64,000 nt of DNA from Ascaphus truei (Eukaryota; Chordata; Amphibia; Anura; Ascaphidae), in the NCBI GenBank assembly GCA_036426205.1, contig CM071568.1:216732527-216796526 (forward strand). Reading direction: 5' to 3'. Of this stretch, positions 42,684 through 53,019 are shown piece after piece; the first letter of the stretch is position 1; each line of letters starts with the position of its first letter. The notes beneath the pieces were generated by a model. That model worked only from the letters and a program-made list of their open reading frames with translations. It did no database searches and had not been told where the DNA came from. The translations under genes and the position numbers were made by a program.

Positions 42684-42715
42684 CTTGACAAAGGGCATTG
42701 GTGCCCCAGACGTTG
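42684..42715 (+). ncRNA. Degenerate hammerhead-like motif of PLE type
   Basis: CTTGACAAA, a perfect GGGC...GCCC stem, then CAGACGTTG. The GAAA block has changed to CAGA and the core CTGA to TTGA, so it is a fossil. AAATAAAGATGACAA stands just before it and a T-rich tail follows to about 42790. Confidence 0.4.
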
Positions 42716-42790
42716 AGTCTCTTTCCCAAGGTCTCACCCTGCAATATCTTTTCTATAATCTGGTAAGGTAATTTATATTCTTTCATTTAT

Positions 42791-42806
42791 ATCTATATAA
42801 ATATAA

Positions 42807-42866
<60 letters not shown>

Positions 42867-42868
42867 AT
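42791..42868. repeat. (ATAAAT)n and (TA)n array
   Basis: About four ATAAAT units followed by a long TA run. Confidence 0.97.
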
Positions 42869-42888
42869 ATGCAAAAACAAACTGTAGG

Positions 42889-43036
42889 CTCATATGCATG
42901 TCTTAGGCACGGTCTTGCAACCCCGCCTTTCCCATCATCACCCAGCATACAGCACTTCACACTGCAGCAGACATGCAAATGAGCACACAGTGTCACTTTT
43001 TGCCTCAAAAACCATTTTTAACATGGTTCCCTATAT
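42889..43036 (-). repeat. Dispersed repeat R, copy 2
   Basis: Inverse of 5068-5232: minus reads TAGGGAACCATGTTAAAAATG, GCAAAAAGTGACACTGTGTG and GAAGTGCTGTATGCTGGGTG. As at 5 kb, AT arrays flank it. Confidence 0.7.
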
Positions 43037-43523
43037 ATATATATATATGGATAGATAGATATTGGTACCGTGTTAACCGAGCTTTAATAATCAAAAATGA
43101 ATAGGTTTTACTTAAAAACAGTGCATATAAGAATGTTATCTGTGACTGAAACCTAACCCCCCCCCCCCTTGTGTAGTATGCGATTTATGACTTGAGGTGT
43201 TAAATAGTCCCTAAATATTAGTGATGTAAGAGTGTGTGTCTGTGTATAAATATACATTTGTAGAGAGCCCACAGTGTGTCCAGCGCTTTACAAAAGGTGT
43301 GTGTGGAGTGGGAGTGTATATTAATGGTGAGGGTAGGTGTGGAAATGTAAGAGGTTGTAGCATAACTAAAAGTGTGTGTAGATACTATGTGGCCCCTATT
43401 GGTATAGAGGGATGGAATTACATAGAGTATTTGTATGTATAGGAGACAGCTGTGTGTGCGTACATATAGTGCAGTATGTATAGACATGGACTTTAGCACT
43501 CATGGGAAGAGAGTTCTCTCGTG
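43037..43523. other. No separate gene; probable PLE 3' untranslated DNA
   Basis: Lies just downstream, on minus, of the PLE coding end at 43524. A C-run at 43158-43169. Short open frames here show GT-rich low complexity. Confidence 0.35.
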
Positions 43524-43703
43524 TCAATAGTGACTCATAAAACTTCGGTCTCGGTTTAGGCCACCGTTAAGTGTCCGGAACAGTTGCATAAATTTGTATT
43601 CATGTAACAGTCTCTCTTTCGGTGTTCTAAGATTACCTTTGAGTATGGCCACCTTCAGATCGTTCACCTTATGGCCAGAGTCAGAGAAATGTTCGCCAAC
43701 AGG
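43524..43703 (-). pseudogene. PLE GIY-YIG C-terminal fragment, second subfamily
   Basis: The minus frame reads PVGEHFSDSGHKVNDLKVAI, then LKGN, KERLLHEYKFMQLFRTLNGG and LNRDRSFMSHY, and stops at 43524-43526. The VGEHF-H-DL block, the R..HEYK glutamate region and the GLN end are the C-terminal part of the nuclease domain of a PLE lineage distinct from that at 7506. The fragment is cut off at a TA tract on its 5' side; the GIY-YIG motifs themselves are lost. The remaining 59 codons have no stop. Confidence 0.75.
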
Positions 43704-43727
43704 ACTATATATATATATATATATATA
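43704..43727. repeat. (TA)n microsatellite
   Basis: Alternating TA tract separating the PLE fragment from the hAT-like fragment. Confidence 0.95.
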
Positions 43728-43878
43728 CAGTGTTCGACAAACCTATACATTTGCTCGCCCCGGGCGAGCGGATTTAACATCGTGGCGAGCTCCTATTGGC
43801 CCAAGCAGCACACGTTTGGTACTAGGTGGCGAGTAGATTTTTTTGTGTGGCGAGTAGATTTTTTGGTGATGTGTCGTA
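43728..43878 (+). mobile_element. hAT-like 5' end fragment
   Basis: It begins CAGTGTTCGACAAACC, an hAT-type terminus, followed by TTTGCTCGCCCCGGGCGAGC and three GGCGAGTAGATTTTTT-like units (a short internal duplication). The right end is lost in the following TG/TA microsatellite, so no target duplication can be checked. Confidence 0.5.
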
Positions 43879-43889
43879 TATATGTCGTA

Positions 43890-43903
43890 TGTGTGTGTGT
43901 GTG

Positions 43904-43952
<49 letters not shown>

Positions 43953-43974
43953 TTATATATATATATATATATAT
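43890..43974. repeat. (TG)n-(TA)n-(T)n microsatellite
   Basis: GTGTGTGTGTGT, then TA units interrupted by a T-run near 43946-43954. Confidence 0.97.
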
Positions 43975-44529
43975 AATCATTTAAATAATCTTATTGGGAT
44001 AACATTTTCTATTGACACATGTAATTAATGCTATTTTGGCTTGGTGTGATCATATTATACTTTTGCTGTGATCATATACAATGTGATTCAGTCTTCAATA
44101 CATATATTTTTTAACATCTTCAGGTCTTTGGTTATCTGAATTTGTGACTCAAACTCCATTTAACTTGTTATTTAATTACCTTGATGGGAGTGATGGATAC
44201 AATCAGGCGCATTAGCTACTTGAAAACATTTCTACTTGAATTTAATCAGTATTTATGTTATATATTATTTTCTCTCCGATATTTTGTCTTTTGCGAGTGA
44301 TGTAATGAATACTCATGTTCATTGATTTTACTTATTCTAAATATACACCAGTTCATGCTTTGCTAGCCTGGGACTTGTTAAGGGGCACTTCAGTTCCAAA
44401 ATAAGCAAATAATACAGTAATTCCAAAGTTACTGTGAGCATGGCTGAGTAACACGCAACTTTGAGAAAATTACAATGCAGATCTATAACCTCACATTGAT
44501 TGTAAGTCAGTCCCACTGATTATTTAGCA
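43975..44529. other. No gene recognised
   Basis: AT-rich DNA upstream of the LINE 3' tail. Confidence 0.5.
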
Positions 44530-44685
44530 TCAGTAAATATCATTTATTTATTTATAAAATGTTTTACCAGGCAGTAATACATTGAGAGTTACCTCTCGTT
44601 TTCAAGTATGTCCTGGGCACAGAGTTATGATGACAAATAATACGTGGTTACAAATACATAGTTACATAAGTGAACAGGGTATACA

Positions 44686-45237
44686 TTATATACAAGACAT
44701 TGCACGCACAGTTAAAGATAATATATATTCTACGCGTATGTAACAGTTACAGACCAGATTAAAATGTGAGACCGCTTTAGTTGTGAAAGAACTTAGACTG
44801 GTGGCAGCTGTGAGAGTCTTTGGAAGATTGTTCCAGTTGTGGGGTGCATGGTAAGAGAAGGAGGAGCGGCCAGATACTTTGCTGAACCTTTTGGAGTCAG
44901 ATCTCAGATGATAAGTGCTGCATGTAGTAGGGGTGAGGAGCTTGTTCAGATAGGTGGGTAGCTTGCCCAGAAAGTATTTGAAGGCAAGACAGGAAAGATG
45001 AACTTTGTGTCTAGACTCAAGTGATGACCAATCTAGTTCTTTGTGCATTTCGCAGTGATGTGTGTTGTAGTTGCATTGGAGAACAACATTGCATATTGAG
45101 TTATAGAGGGTGTCAAGTTTACTAAGGTTTGTTTGGGGTGCCAAGCCGTATACTATGTCCCATAGTCGATAATTGGCATTAGCATCTGCTGTGTGATATG
45201 CTTTCTGACCAGCAGGCTTAGGGAGGATTTGCTTCAT
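44686..45237 (-). pseudogene. LINE ORF2 C-terminal part
   Basis: About 180 codons are open. Motifs: RLWDIVYGLAPQTNLSKLD, VVLQCNYNTHHCEMHKELDW, SLESRHKVHLSCLAFKYFLG, LRSDSKRF and the closing APHNWNNLPKTLTAATSLSS block, all typical of the region behind the RT palm in L2-like LINEs. A short deletion or shift separates it from the RT palm upstream. The frame runs on to a stop within the 3' UTR. Confidence 0.85.
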
Positions 45238-45375
45238 TGGAAGCTTTGGAAATTTAGCCTTGATCCCAAATACAATTGTTACAGTCTTGTCAGTGTTTAA
45301 AAACAGTTTGTTTTGGGAGATCCAATTTCAAGTCTCAAAAAGTCAGATTGAAGTATGTGTTAAAGGTCGGAGAGG

Positions 45376-46092
45376 TTATGGCTGTGTATATAAGATTGTG
45401 TCATCTGCATACATGTGTATTGAGGCTCCCTTACAAGCTGTGGGAAGATCATTGATGAACACTGAGAAGAGTGATGAAAAAATGAAATGAAACCAGTTTA
45501 AAGCATGCTTCTCTGTTCCAGAGCACTGGAGTTTGTTAAGCAGGATAACATGATCAACAGTATCAAAAGCCTTTGCAAAAACTAGGAATATTGCACCAGT
45601 GAGTTGTCCCCGTTCCATTCCACACTGAATTTCATTGCAAACTTTTAGCAGGGTAGTTACCGTGAAGTGTTTGGAGCGAAAGCCAGATTGGAATTGGCTA
45701 GGGAAATTTGTCTTGGTATAGTAATCGCTTAATTGGAAGTGAACACATTTTTCCATGACTTTGGATAGTATTGGGAGAAGAGAGATTGGCCTGTAGTTTG
45801 AGACACTGTTTTTGTCCCCACTTTTGATGATTGGGACAACTCTGGCAGTTTTCCAGATCTTAGGGATATGGCCTGCAGACAGAATAGAGATGACTAGGGA
45901 AGCAATCGGTTTGGCAATGGCTGGGGCACCAAGTTTTAGGAACTTAGATTGCAGTAAGTCAGCTCCACGTTGGCTGCTTAGTTTTAATTTAAGGAGCACT
46001 TGTGTAATCTCCTCTTCAGATACTCGGACAAATTGAAAATTGTGAGCAGTGTTAGGAGAGGGTAGGGCTATAGCGGTAGCATAGAGGTTCAT
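45376..46092 (-). pseudogene. LINE ORF2 reverse transcriptase core
   Basis: Conserved RT blocks in order: VVPIIKSGDK and NYRPISLLPILSKVMEKC (block 2), FQSGFRSKH (block 3), FAKAFDTVDHVILLNKL with the first catalytic aspartate replaced in context (block A, VFAKAFD), FSVFINDLP (block B/C entry) and MYADDTILY with the catalytic YADD intact (block C). About 35 residues between NWFH and FSVFIND, including GVPQG, are missing; they survive in the 35.1-kb fragment. That deletion would destroy activity. The RT copies LINE RNA into target DNA. Confidence 0.9.
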
Positions 46093-46411
46093 GTTTGTGG
46101 TTTGGGTTATGTTTAGCTAATAAGTTAGTAGCACTTCCCACAAAGAAATCATTGAATGCCTTTGCAATGTCAGTGGGATTTGTCAGAGTAATATCCTCCT
46201 TAGTGATATTACTTGGTTGTTGATGGCTAGATGGCTGGAATATATTGTTGATAACCTTCCAGAAGTTAGCTGGGTTTGATGTATTCTGGCGAAGATTGTC
46301 AGAGTAATATTGTGCTTTTGCATGCCTTGTTTGCCTTGTGCACATGTTCCGCAGGCATTTGCAGTGATTAAGATCCTTGATAGTGTCAGTTACTTTGTAG
46401 CTTTTCCACAA
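46052..46411 (-). pseudogene. LINE ORF2 linker between endonuclease and RT
   Basis: An open minus frame with WKSYKVTDTIKDLNHCKCLR, AKAQYYSDNLRQNTSNPANF and WKVINNIF, matching the lysine-rich region (YY...N..NP..FWK.I) that precedes RT in this LINE group. It overlaps the RT relic in a different frame, so a frameshift lies between 46052 and 46092. Confidence 0.75.
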
Positions 46412-46453
46412 GGCATCCCTGAAATGGTATAGCGCTATAAGGTCAATTGTAAT

Positions 46454-47300
46454 CTACGGAAGATGCCCCCCCCCCCCCCATACTCTTATTCTGCGTAGTG
46501 GAGCATGGGTATCGCAGAGTTTTAAGAACTCGGATTGGAAATAGTCGAGCGCAGAATCAGGGTCGGGCATTAAATCGATTCTGTACCAAGGGCAGTTGGT
46601 AAGGTCAGCCAGAAACTGTTGTGGGTTAAAGTTTCTAAATATTCTCGTGAGGAGACGTTTAGGGCTTGATTGGGGTGGTTTAATTTTTCTTACAAAGTAT
46701 ACTATTGCATGGTCACTGAAAATGCCAGAGGATTGGATTCTGCTGGGATTTGAGGAGAGAATCCAGTCTAGCAAGGAATGGTTGTGAGATTTCAGGTTTG
46801 TCCGTGTGGGTTGGGAAATTAGTTGCGTTAGGTTAAGTGACTTGATTTGTATCTGGATTTTGTGGTTTGTAGGGTCGAGCTAATTGAAGTTGAAATCCCC
46901 AAGAACTAGCAGCTCACTCTTCTCATTCAGAGAGGAAATGGAGCCAAGAAACTGGGTGATAGGCAGGGACTGGAGAGGGGCCTTTAAGGGGGCGGTAGAT
47001 ACCAGCAACCAAGATAGGCTTAGAAAAGGGTAGGCAGATTTTGCCAACTAGGATTTCAAAAGAAGGTGGGCTTGGGGGACAATTAAACAGTGTAAATTGT
47101 AAGGTATCTGCAATATAAATAACACCTCTCCTCCTATCTTTGATCTATCTCTTCTAGAAATGGAGTATCCCTGAATGGCGATATTTGCATCAGGGGTTTT
47201 AGGGGTTAGCCATGTTTCTGTGAGAATGATGGCTTTGGGTTTATGGATTCAGTAGATAGTGCTAGGCTTTTGAGTAATCCAGGGTGTACTGTGATGTTGG
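46454..47300 (-). pseudogene. LINE ORF2 APE-type endonuclease
   Basis: Endonuclease motifs occur in order on minus but in changing frames: ILTETWLTP (about 47220), GYSISRRDRSKIGG (about 47150), ILVAGIYRPP (about 47010), LVLGDFNFN followed by a stop and LDP (about 46880), and SGIFSDHAIVYFVRKIK (about 46700). TETWL, GDFN and SDH carry the metal-binding and catalytic residues of the APE fold. A C-run at 46466-46479 marks the break toward the linker. Confidence 0.8.
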
Positions 47301-47420
47301 GTGTGAGACAGGAGGGAGGAGTTTGTAGTGGGTAGAGAGAGTAACATTTCCATGAGGTCACGAGAAAGAACAAAGTTGAGGTACATAGCAGGTTCATTAT
47401 CACAGAGGCAAGTAATGTTA

Positions 47421-47864
47421 CATGAAGCTGTTGTAAGCCAAGTGAGTGTGTGCAGACTAAACAGCAGGGGTGTGCCTATTCCTTGTCATTGTTTTGCTGT
47501 ATTATAATGCTAGGGCCTACTCAGGGTTTGCAAAGGAGTGAGTGGGGTGAGGGGGCCATTGTGTGCAGTCTGTCTTGGGAGAGGCTGGAGTAAAATAAGG
47601 TGTAAGGGGGGGGGGGTGGATGTTAAGTAGGCATACTAACAAGCAGGGATCATAGTGTGTTCAGGGTAGCTCACTATTTGATGCCTTGTGTAGAAGAGTT
47701 TGCCGTAGATCTAGTCCCCAGTCAACCTCTAGTCAACCTATAATCTAACTATGCATTCTCACTTTAAAATGCATCACTTCTAAAATGCCAATGCCAAACC
47801 CTGCTAATGCCTCCCTTAAAGAAAGTGGTGTTACTTTTATACATTGTATTGTTTTGTATGTCTT
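47421..47864. other. No gene recognised; possible LINE 5' sequence
   Basis: Lies upstream of the LINE endonuclease on minus. A G-run at 47607-47617. No ORF1-like protein seen. Confidence 0.4.
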
Positions 47865-48740
47865 TATTTATATAGCGCCATTAATGTACATAGCGCTTCA
47901 CAGTAGTAATACATGTGGTAATCGAATAAATAACAGATAATATAAATAACAGATGATGGGAATAGTGCTTTAGACAAACATAACATTAAGGAAGAGGAGT
48001 CCCTGCCCCGAGGAGCTTACAATCTAATTGGTAGGTAGGGAGAACGTACAGAGACAGGAGGAGGGAGTTCTGGTAAGTGCGTCTGCAGGGGGCCAAGCTT
48101 TATGTATCATGTGTTCAGAATGTTCACAGTGCTATTCGTATGCTTCTTTAAGCAAGTGTGTCTTAAGGTGGGTCTTAAAGGTGGATAGAGAGGGTGCTAG
48201 TCGGGTACTGAGGGGAAGGGCATTCCAGAGGTGTGGGGCAGTCAGTGAAAAAGGTTTAAGGTGGGAGAGGGCTTTAGATAAAAAGGGGGTAGAAAGAAGA
48301 CATCCTTGAGCAGAACGCAAGAGTCAGGGTGGTGCATAGCGAGAAATTAGGGCTGAGATGTAAGGAGGGGCAGAAGAGTGTAAAGCTTTAAAAGTGAGGA
48401 GAAGAATGGAGTGTGAGATGCGGGATTTGATCGGAAGCCAGGAGAGGGATTTCATGAGGGGAGATGCTGAGACAGATCTAGGAAAGAGTAATTCTGGCAG
48501 CACATTTAGGATAGATTGTAGGGGAGACAGGTGAGAGGCAGGAAGGCCGGACAGCAGGAGGTTACAGTAATCAAGACGGGAGAGAATGAGGCCTGAGTCA
48601 GAGTTTTAGCAGTGTCGAGCAACAGATGAAAGGGCGTATCTTTGTTATAATTCGGAGGAAAAAGCGACAAGTTTTAGAAATGTTTTGAATGTGAGGGGCG
48701 AATGTGAGAGAGGAGTCGAGTGTGACCCCTAGGCATCTTA
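47865..48740 (-). pseudogene. L2 LINE 3' end: RT C-terminus and tail
   Basis: On minus, LGVTLDSSLTFAPHIQNISK and ITKIRPF (about 48735-48630) are followed by a decayed RLDYCN block (near 48560), then an open stretch with KALSHLKPFSLTAPHLWNAL, PLSTRLAPSLSTFKTHLKTH and LLKEAYE, the classic C-terminus of L2. The 3' UTR has GAGCTTACAATCTAATTGG in plus reading and ends in the ATTAATGGCGCTATATAAAT word (inverse of 47865-47890). Stops and frameshifts are frequent. Confidence 0.9.
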
Positions 48741-49144
48741 GCAGTCACATGACCCCCGCCCCCTCAATAAATCTGCCTGTTACAAGTTGGACAATTAGCA
48801 GCACACCGTTAAAAAAATCAGACAAAAGGGACTAAAATCTTCTCCAGCATGAGGAAGCAGTTTCACTGCACAGTGAATAAAATGCCTTGGTTTATCCAGC
48901 TTAATACATTTTGGTTCACTTTTCTAGTTTTGCTAGATCCATTCTTACACAGTCACAGGGTAACCTTACTGGGATAGGAGGTTTCAGGATGCTGGCACAC
49001 TCTATGTAGAAAAAGGAAAAAAAAAACGAGCACAAAATTATGGCAACTAACACTAATTTGCCATCAATCTTCATGTTTTTATGTTGAATTAAAATGTTTA
49101 AATGTTTTATATTGAAAGTGGCCGTCAATGCCTCTGGCATGTAA
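48741..49144. other. No gene recognised
   Basis: Unassigned AT-rich DNA with an A-run near 49015. Confidence 0.5.
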
Positions 49145-49437
49145 GGCCGCGTGCATACTGTGGGCAACCGCGTGCGTGAACAACAGGCCGCACCTCAATG
49201 AGGCAGGGCATAGAGCGTGCAACTGCGCGCACGATGAAGCACCACCGCGTTTTCAGCCGACAAAAACATTTAATTTTGCTGCGCAACGGCCGTGTCACGT
49301 GAGCGGTTCAGCCAATAAGGGCAAAAGCACACGTGACGTCACGGCCACGCCTGCCTGTCACACAATTCCCAAAGGCCACAGATCGCTCAAGATACAGGCG
49401 CGTGCGACGTCGTGCGCGCCTACTATATCCGAGGCCT
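49145..49437. mobile_element. Harbinger-type MITE, copy at 49.1 kb
   Basis: It starts GGCCGCGTGCATAC after TAA (49142-49144) and ends TATCCGAGGCC before TTAA. The GC-rich interior contains GTGTCACGTGAGCGGTTCAG, CCAATAAGGG and ACGTGACGTCACGG, aligning (inverted) with the E-box/CCAAT core of the elements at 52418 and 53020. The two flanks (TAA and TTA) differ, so the exact ends are uncertain. Confidence 0.6.
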
Positions 49438-49440
49438 TAA

Positions 49441-50346
49441 GCACCACTATAATACAAAAAGGTAAGAGGATTGGCGCTCATACGGAGTACATGTGTGATG
49501 TGGAATATAAAATATAGTGATTAATCCATATATATATATATGTATATATGAACTATAGTTATTATCTAGTAATCAGACGTTACGTGCTTCAATTTTGACA
49601 ACATTTATATCAAAAGTGCCAAAAACGTGAACAAAATACAAATATGACTTCCTGCTCAAACCCTCCGACAGTCTCCAGTAGTCCCTCCTATAAGATAGAT
49701 AGATAGCTCCCCCTGGATTTTGAAGATCTACGTTAGCCACCACTACCATCTTCTTAAGACTTTTTACAAGTTACTTTGTTTGCCCTTCTGCCTCTAGCAA
49801 CAAAGATTATGCTGTTAACTCTTGGGTAAAGTACACAATGTGCTTGTAAATCCTACTACAAACAGCACTGCTTAAATTGTCGCTAAAAATAAATGACTAT
49901 TCATTTGCTGGTAATTAAATCGCAATGAAATGAGCAACACATCCCATCACATGGGGGAGAAATTCCCCAGCCTGCTGTTCAGGAACATAGCGACAGTGCC
50001 GGGTAATCCTAGTAATAAGATTGATGACCTGGAAATCGGGATACAAAGCCCAGCTTGTGCCTGACTAATGTTATCAAATGGAATTATCATAGACCGGTGC
50101 GAATGACGAGAAACTGGTAAGTGCAAAGCCAAACAGCAAAGCAACAGGAGCAGAGCTGGAAGTACGCAGGCCTGACATTTCCAAGGACAAGGTAGCAGCA
50201 CTGGCAGTCCATGAACTTCGAAGTTGGCAGGCACCCAAGTGTCTGCAAATGCCCATTAAGGGGGGGGGGGGAAGGCGGGCCATGGGAGGAACTAAGTTAG
50301 CCTATATGAAAACGTCTCTGCAACAAGACTGGTTGGCACACTCTCC
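49441..50346. other. No gene recognised
   Basis: Apparently low-copy DNA. A G-run at 50261-50271. The segment near 50030-50100 looks unusually well balanced in composition but no coding frame is convincing. Confidence 0.4.
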
Positions 50347-50383
50347 CGTTTGACATGTCTCCCCTGAAATGTTTTCATCAAGG
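50347..50383 (-). ncRNA. Degenerate hammerhead-like motif of PLE type
   Basis: On minus: CCTTGATGA, AA, an ACAT...ATGT stem, then CAAACGGG. TGATGA is intact but the GAAA block reads CAAA. Confidence 0.3.
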
Positions 50384-51654
50384 ATGCAGGAATGTCATCA
50401 GCTGCAAGAACCTGCTGTATTCTTCAAATAAGCAGAGGGGGGGGGGGGGGGGGAGAAATCACTCTCTTTAATAATCCAAACACACGTGTTGCTGGCGTCA
50501 CGTAACTGTTTACCACTTTCCAGCAGTGCACTGGAAGGCCGTCAGTGTCAAGGGTGCCTAGAAAGCAGGGCCCTCTGATCATTGGTGGATGTGTGACGCT
50601 GAAAGGAAATATTGAATCTAACAACTTTTGTTTTCAAATCTAAACTGCATGGATTTTATTTTTAAGAAAATTCGATTTATTGGTAAGTGGGAGTCCCCCC
50701 TTTTCTGTTAATGTAGGGGCTGGAAGCAGCAGAAACCCTTTTGAAAATAGATTCAAACAGTAAGTATATAGCCCCTTTATAGTATTAGGCAGAGTACCAC
50801 CCTTTGTGCTACTGATCTTTCTACCAATATGCCTGCGACACACAAAGGGTTAACACGTCAATGGCAATTTTACAGCTGTGAATTCACAATATGGATTTTA
50901 AAGCGTTGAAATCTGCAGCATTCCCCAAGCAAACCCTTCAGCAACCAGGAGTTAATACTTTAATGCTACATTACGAGGTAAAAAAATAACAAGGTTCATT
51001 TTACAGCATGAACGCAAACCTATAATACAGCGAAAGTATACCGTATATATTTATATAGTCAGCAAGCATGCCCACTCAGTACCACTATGTGATGCCAAGT
51101 GGAGCTATTCTGCACGTGGACACTTCAAGCTATTAATGTAATTCCTACACAACACAACACATCTCTCTCTATATACTGTATATACTGTATGTACATATAT
51201 AAAACACACACACACATCTCAGTACATAAAGTGTTCTATATATACATACACACACTTTTTCTACATATATAAATATATATTCATAAAAATGTATATCAAT
51301 GTACTGTAGATATATATACACATGCACAGAAGAAAACAACCAAACCACTCGTGACTCAGTGCAGAAAACAAGCCTGTTTACAAAAACACACCCAGCAGTC
51401 AGATAAAATGAAAGTAATTGACGCCTAGTAGAAACATCCCGTCCCTGCACTGCTAAAGAGATCAGTGATATTGTTGCACAACCCGGTTGACGGGGGGGTG
51501 GTAGAGATAGCTTTCCACCAGTATGTGCACTCAGGGGAGCTGGCATTTTATTTTTAATAAGCAGTGCGGTATTAAGAGGTCCAAGCATCAGGCTGGTTGA
51601 TGCAAGATGTGGGGACTAATGCAAAAAAAAAAGAGAAAGGGGAGAAGCTCTCAC
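50384..51654. other. No gene; simple-sequence patches
   Basis: G-run at 50436-50452; TA/CA-rich patches at about 51160-51330. The remainder is unassigned. Confidence 0.45.
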
Positions 51655-51840
51655 CTGACTGTCAGATGTACTGTAGCTGTAGCTGTAGCAGCAGCAGAGG
51701 CAGCAGCAGAGGCAGGAGGAGGAGGCGAGTTCTACAGCTGATTCTGCAGCAGGGCGCTCAGCTGTCCTGAAATGACCCTGCCTGGGGAGGACGAACAAGG
51801 ATAGGCAGGGCGGGGGAGAGGCAAGAAGAGGAGGAGACAA
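51655..51840 (-). other. Possible 5' exon of a minus-strand gene (weak)
   Basis: On minus the segment is GC-rich with a few CpGs, purine-poor CTGCTGCTGC and CTACAGCTACAG repeats, and ends CTGACAGTCAG followed by GTGAGAGC, a good splice-donor match at 51654. No translation of a known family is seen; the composition could suit a 5' untranslated exon. A chance match cannot be excluded. Confidence 0.2.
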
Positions 51841-52414
51841 GCAGCCACTGCTTCACATCAATACCGACACACGCACACATACTGTGAATACTGTATGTAC
51901 ACAGAGTAGGCAGCATGCTCCTCCTCACCCATGCAGTCAAATAAGAAAACTGCTCCCTTAACAACAATCAACAATGACGTCTGAGAACTGTGTACAGAAA
52001 AAGGAGGGTTGCACAACAACATAGACAATAATAGATGACATGTTCTGGGTCTCTTTAACACCTTTACAGTAGGGTTTGGGTTTCTCTACAACGAAGTAGG
52101 TTCAACAGTTAAAGGGACAATAAAAATAATGTTTCAGTATTCTGTTTTAGAAATGATATACAAGGACAAAAATATTCTGGATCACGTTTCTTGAAAGGTT
52201 CAAAAGGGTTTGGAAACAATTATCATTGGTACTGTAGTTTACACAGCCCGCCCCTACATCAGTGTTTTTCCACTTTTTTTGGTTAATAAACCATAGAATT
52301 AGATTGTGAAATTCTGGGGAACCCAATACACTCACCCCCCTCTGTCTCTCTCCCCCCTCACCCGTCTCAGAGACCCCTTACACTCCCCCCCCCCCCTTGC
52401 GCTCTCTTCCCCCC
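51841..52414. other. No gene recognised
   Basis: Unassigned DNA; C-rich tracts at 52336-52356 and 52385-52396 border the MITE triplet. Confidence 0.45.
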
Positions 52415-52417
52415 TAA

Positions 52418-52770
52418 GGCCTGGGACATATTGCCTCTCAAACGTGCTGAGGCGCGCTGAGGCTCAGGCAAAGCTGTGCTTTCCCTGGCCTTACACAGCG
52501 CGCCATCAGGGGGCGGGGCGGGACGGGGGCGGGCCAGTGACATCACGGAGCTGGTTCGCCCTCATTGGGCGAACCGCTCACGTGACCGGCCCTGCGCTCC
52601 GGCAAGCGGGGACATTTCAAAACGCCGTCAGACACACGCTTCCCCAAGCGTGCTGACGCGTGCGCGAGCCCCTGCTAAAGCCGCTCTCATTGCGGCTGCA
52701 GGGGCTCAGTGCCGAGCAGCAGCACGGCTCAGCACAGGTCAGCGCATAAGCGCTGACCATGTCCCAGGCC
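52418..52770. mobile_element. Harbinger-type MITE 1 of an end-to-end triplet
   Basis: Terminal inverted repeats GGCCTGGGACAT and ATGTCCCAGGCC are flanked by TAA on both sides (52415-52417 and 52771-52773). GC-rich interior with GGTTCGCCCTCATTGGGCGA (imperfect palindrome) and GCTCACGTGACC. Confidence 0.88.
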
Positions 52771-52773
52771 TAA

Positions 52774-53016
52774 GGCTGAGTCCCCGCTGGTGCTGAGCGC
52801 GCTCATGCTTGGAGAGCGCTCCATGCATGAGCGCCTTGTTTCCTGCTTGTTCGCACCCGCGGGGGAGGGTGGGGGGGTCAATTGCGGGTAGTTGAGCGCA
52901 CGGTAAGTATAGTTTTTTGTTTGCCTAAGCACTACGTGAGCGGGGACTTACATATATCTATATATGTAAGTTCCCACCGCAAGCGCCTCCCGCTCAGCGC
53001 TAGCGGGGACTTAGCC
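52774..53016. mobile_element. Harbinger-type MITE 2 of the triplet
   Basis: Ends GGCTGAGTCCCCGCT and AGCGGGGACTTAGCC lie between TAA (52771-52773) and TTA (53017-53019). Two internal palindromes: GCGCTCATGC...GCATGAGCGC and GCGGGGACTTACATATAT...TGTAAGTTCCCACCGC. Confidence 0.85.
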
Positions 53017-53019
53017 TTA

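Larger units (their letters stand above)
44530..47420 (-). mobile_element. Near full-length LINE (APE endonuclease plus RT), minus
   Basis: Read on minus: endonuclease domain (about 47250-46454), linker (46411-46052), reverse transcriptase (46092-45240), C-terminal region (45237-44686) and a 3' UTR ending in ATAAATAAATAAA (inverse of 44536-44552). The endonuclease and RT type place it in the jockey superfamily, L2/CR1/Rex1 neighbourhood; the exact clade needs a tree. Related fragments: 35067-35700, 38004-39900, 54090-54290 and 63160-63890. The 5' end beyond 47420 is unclear; no ORF1 was identified. Confidence 0.85.
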
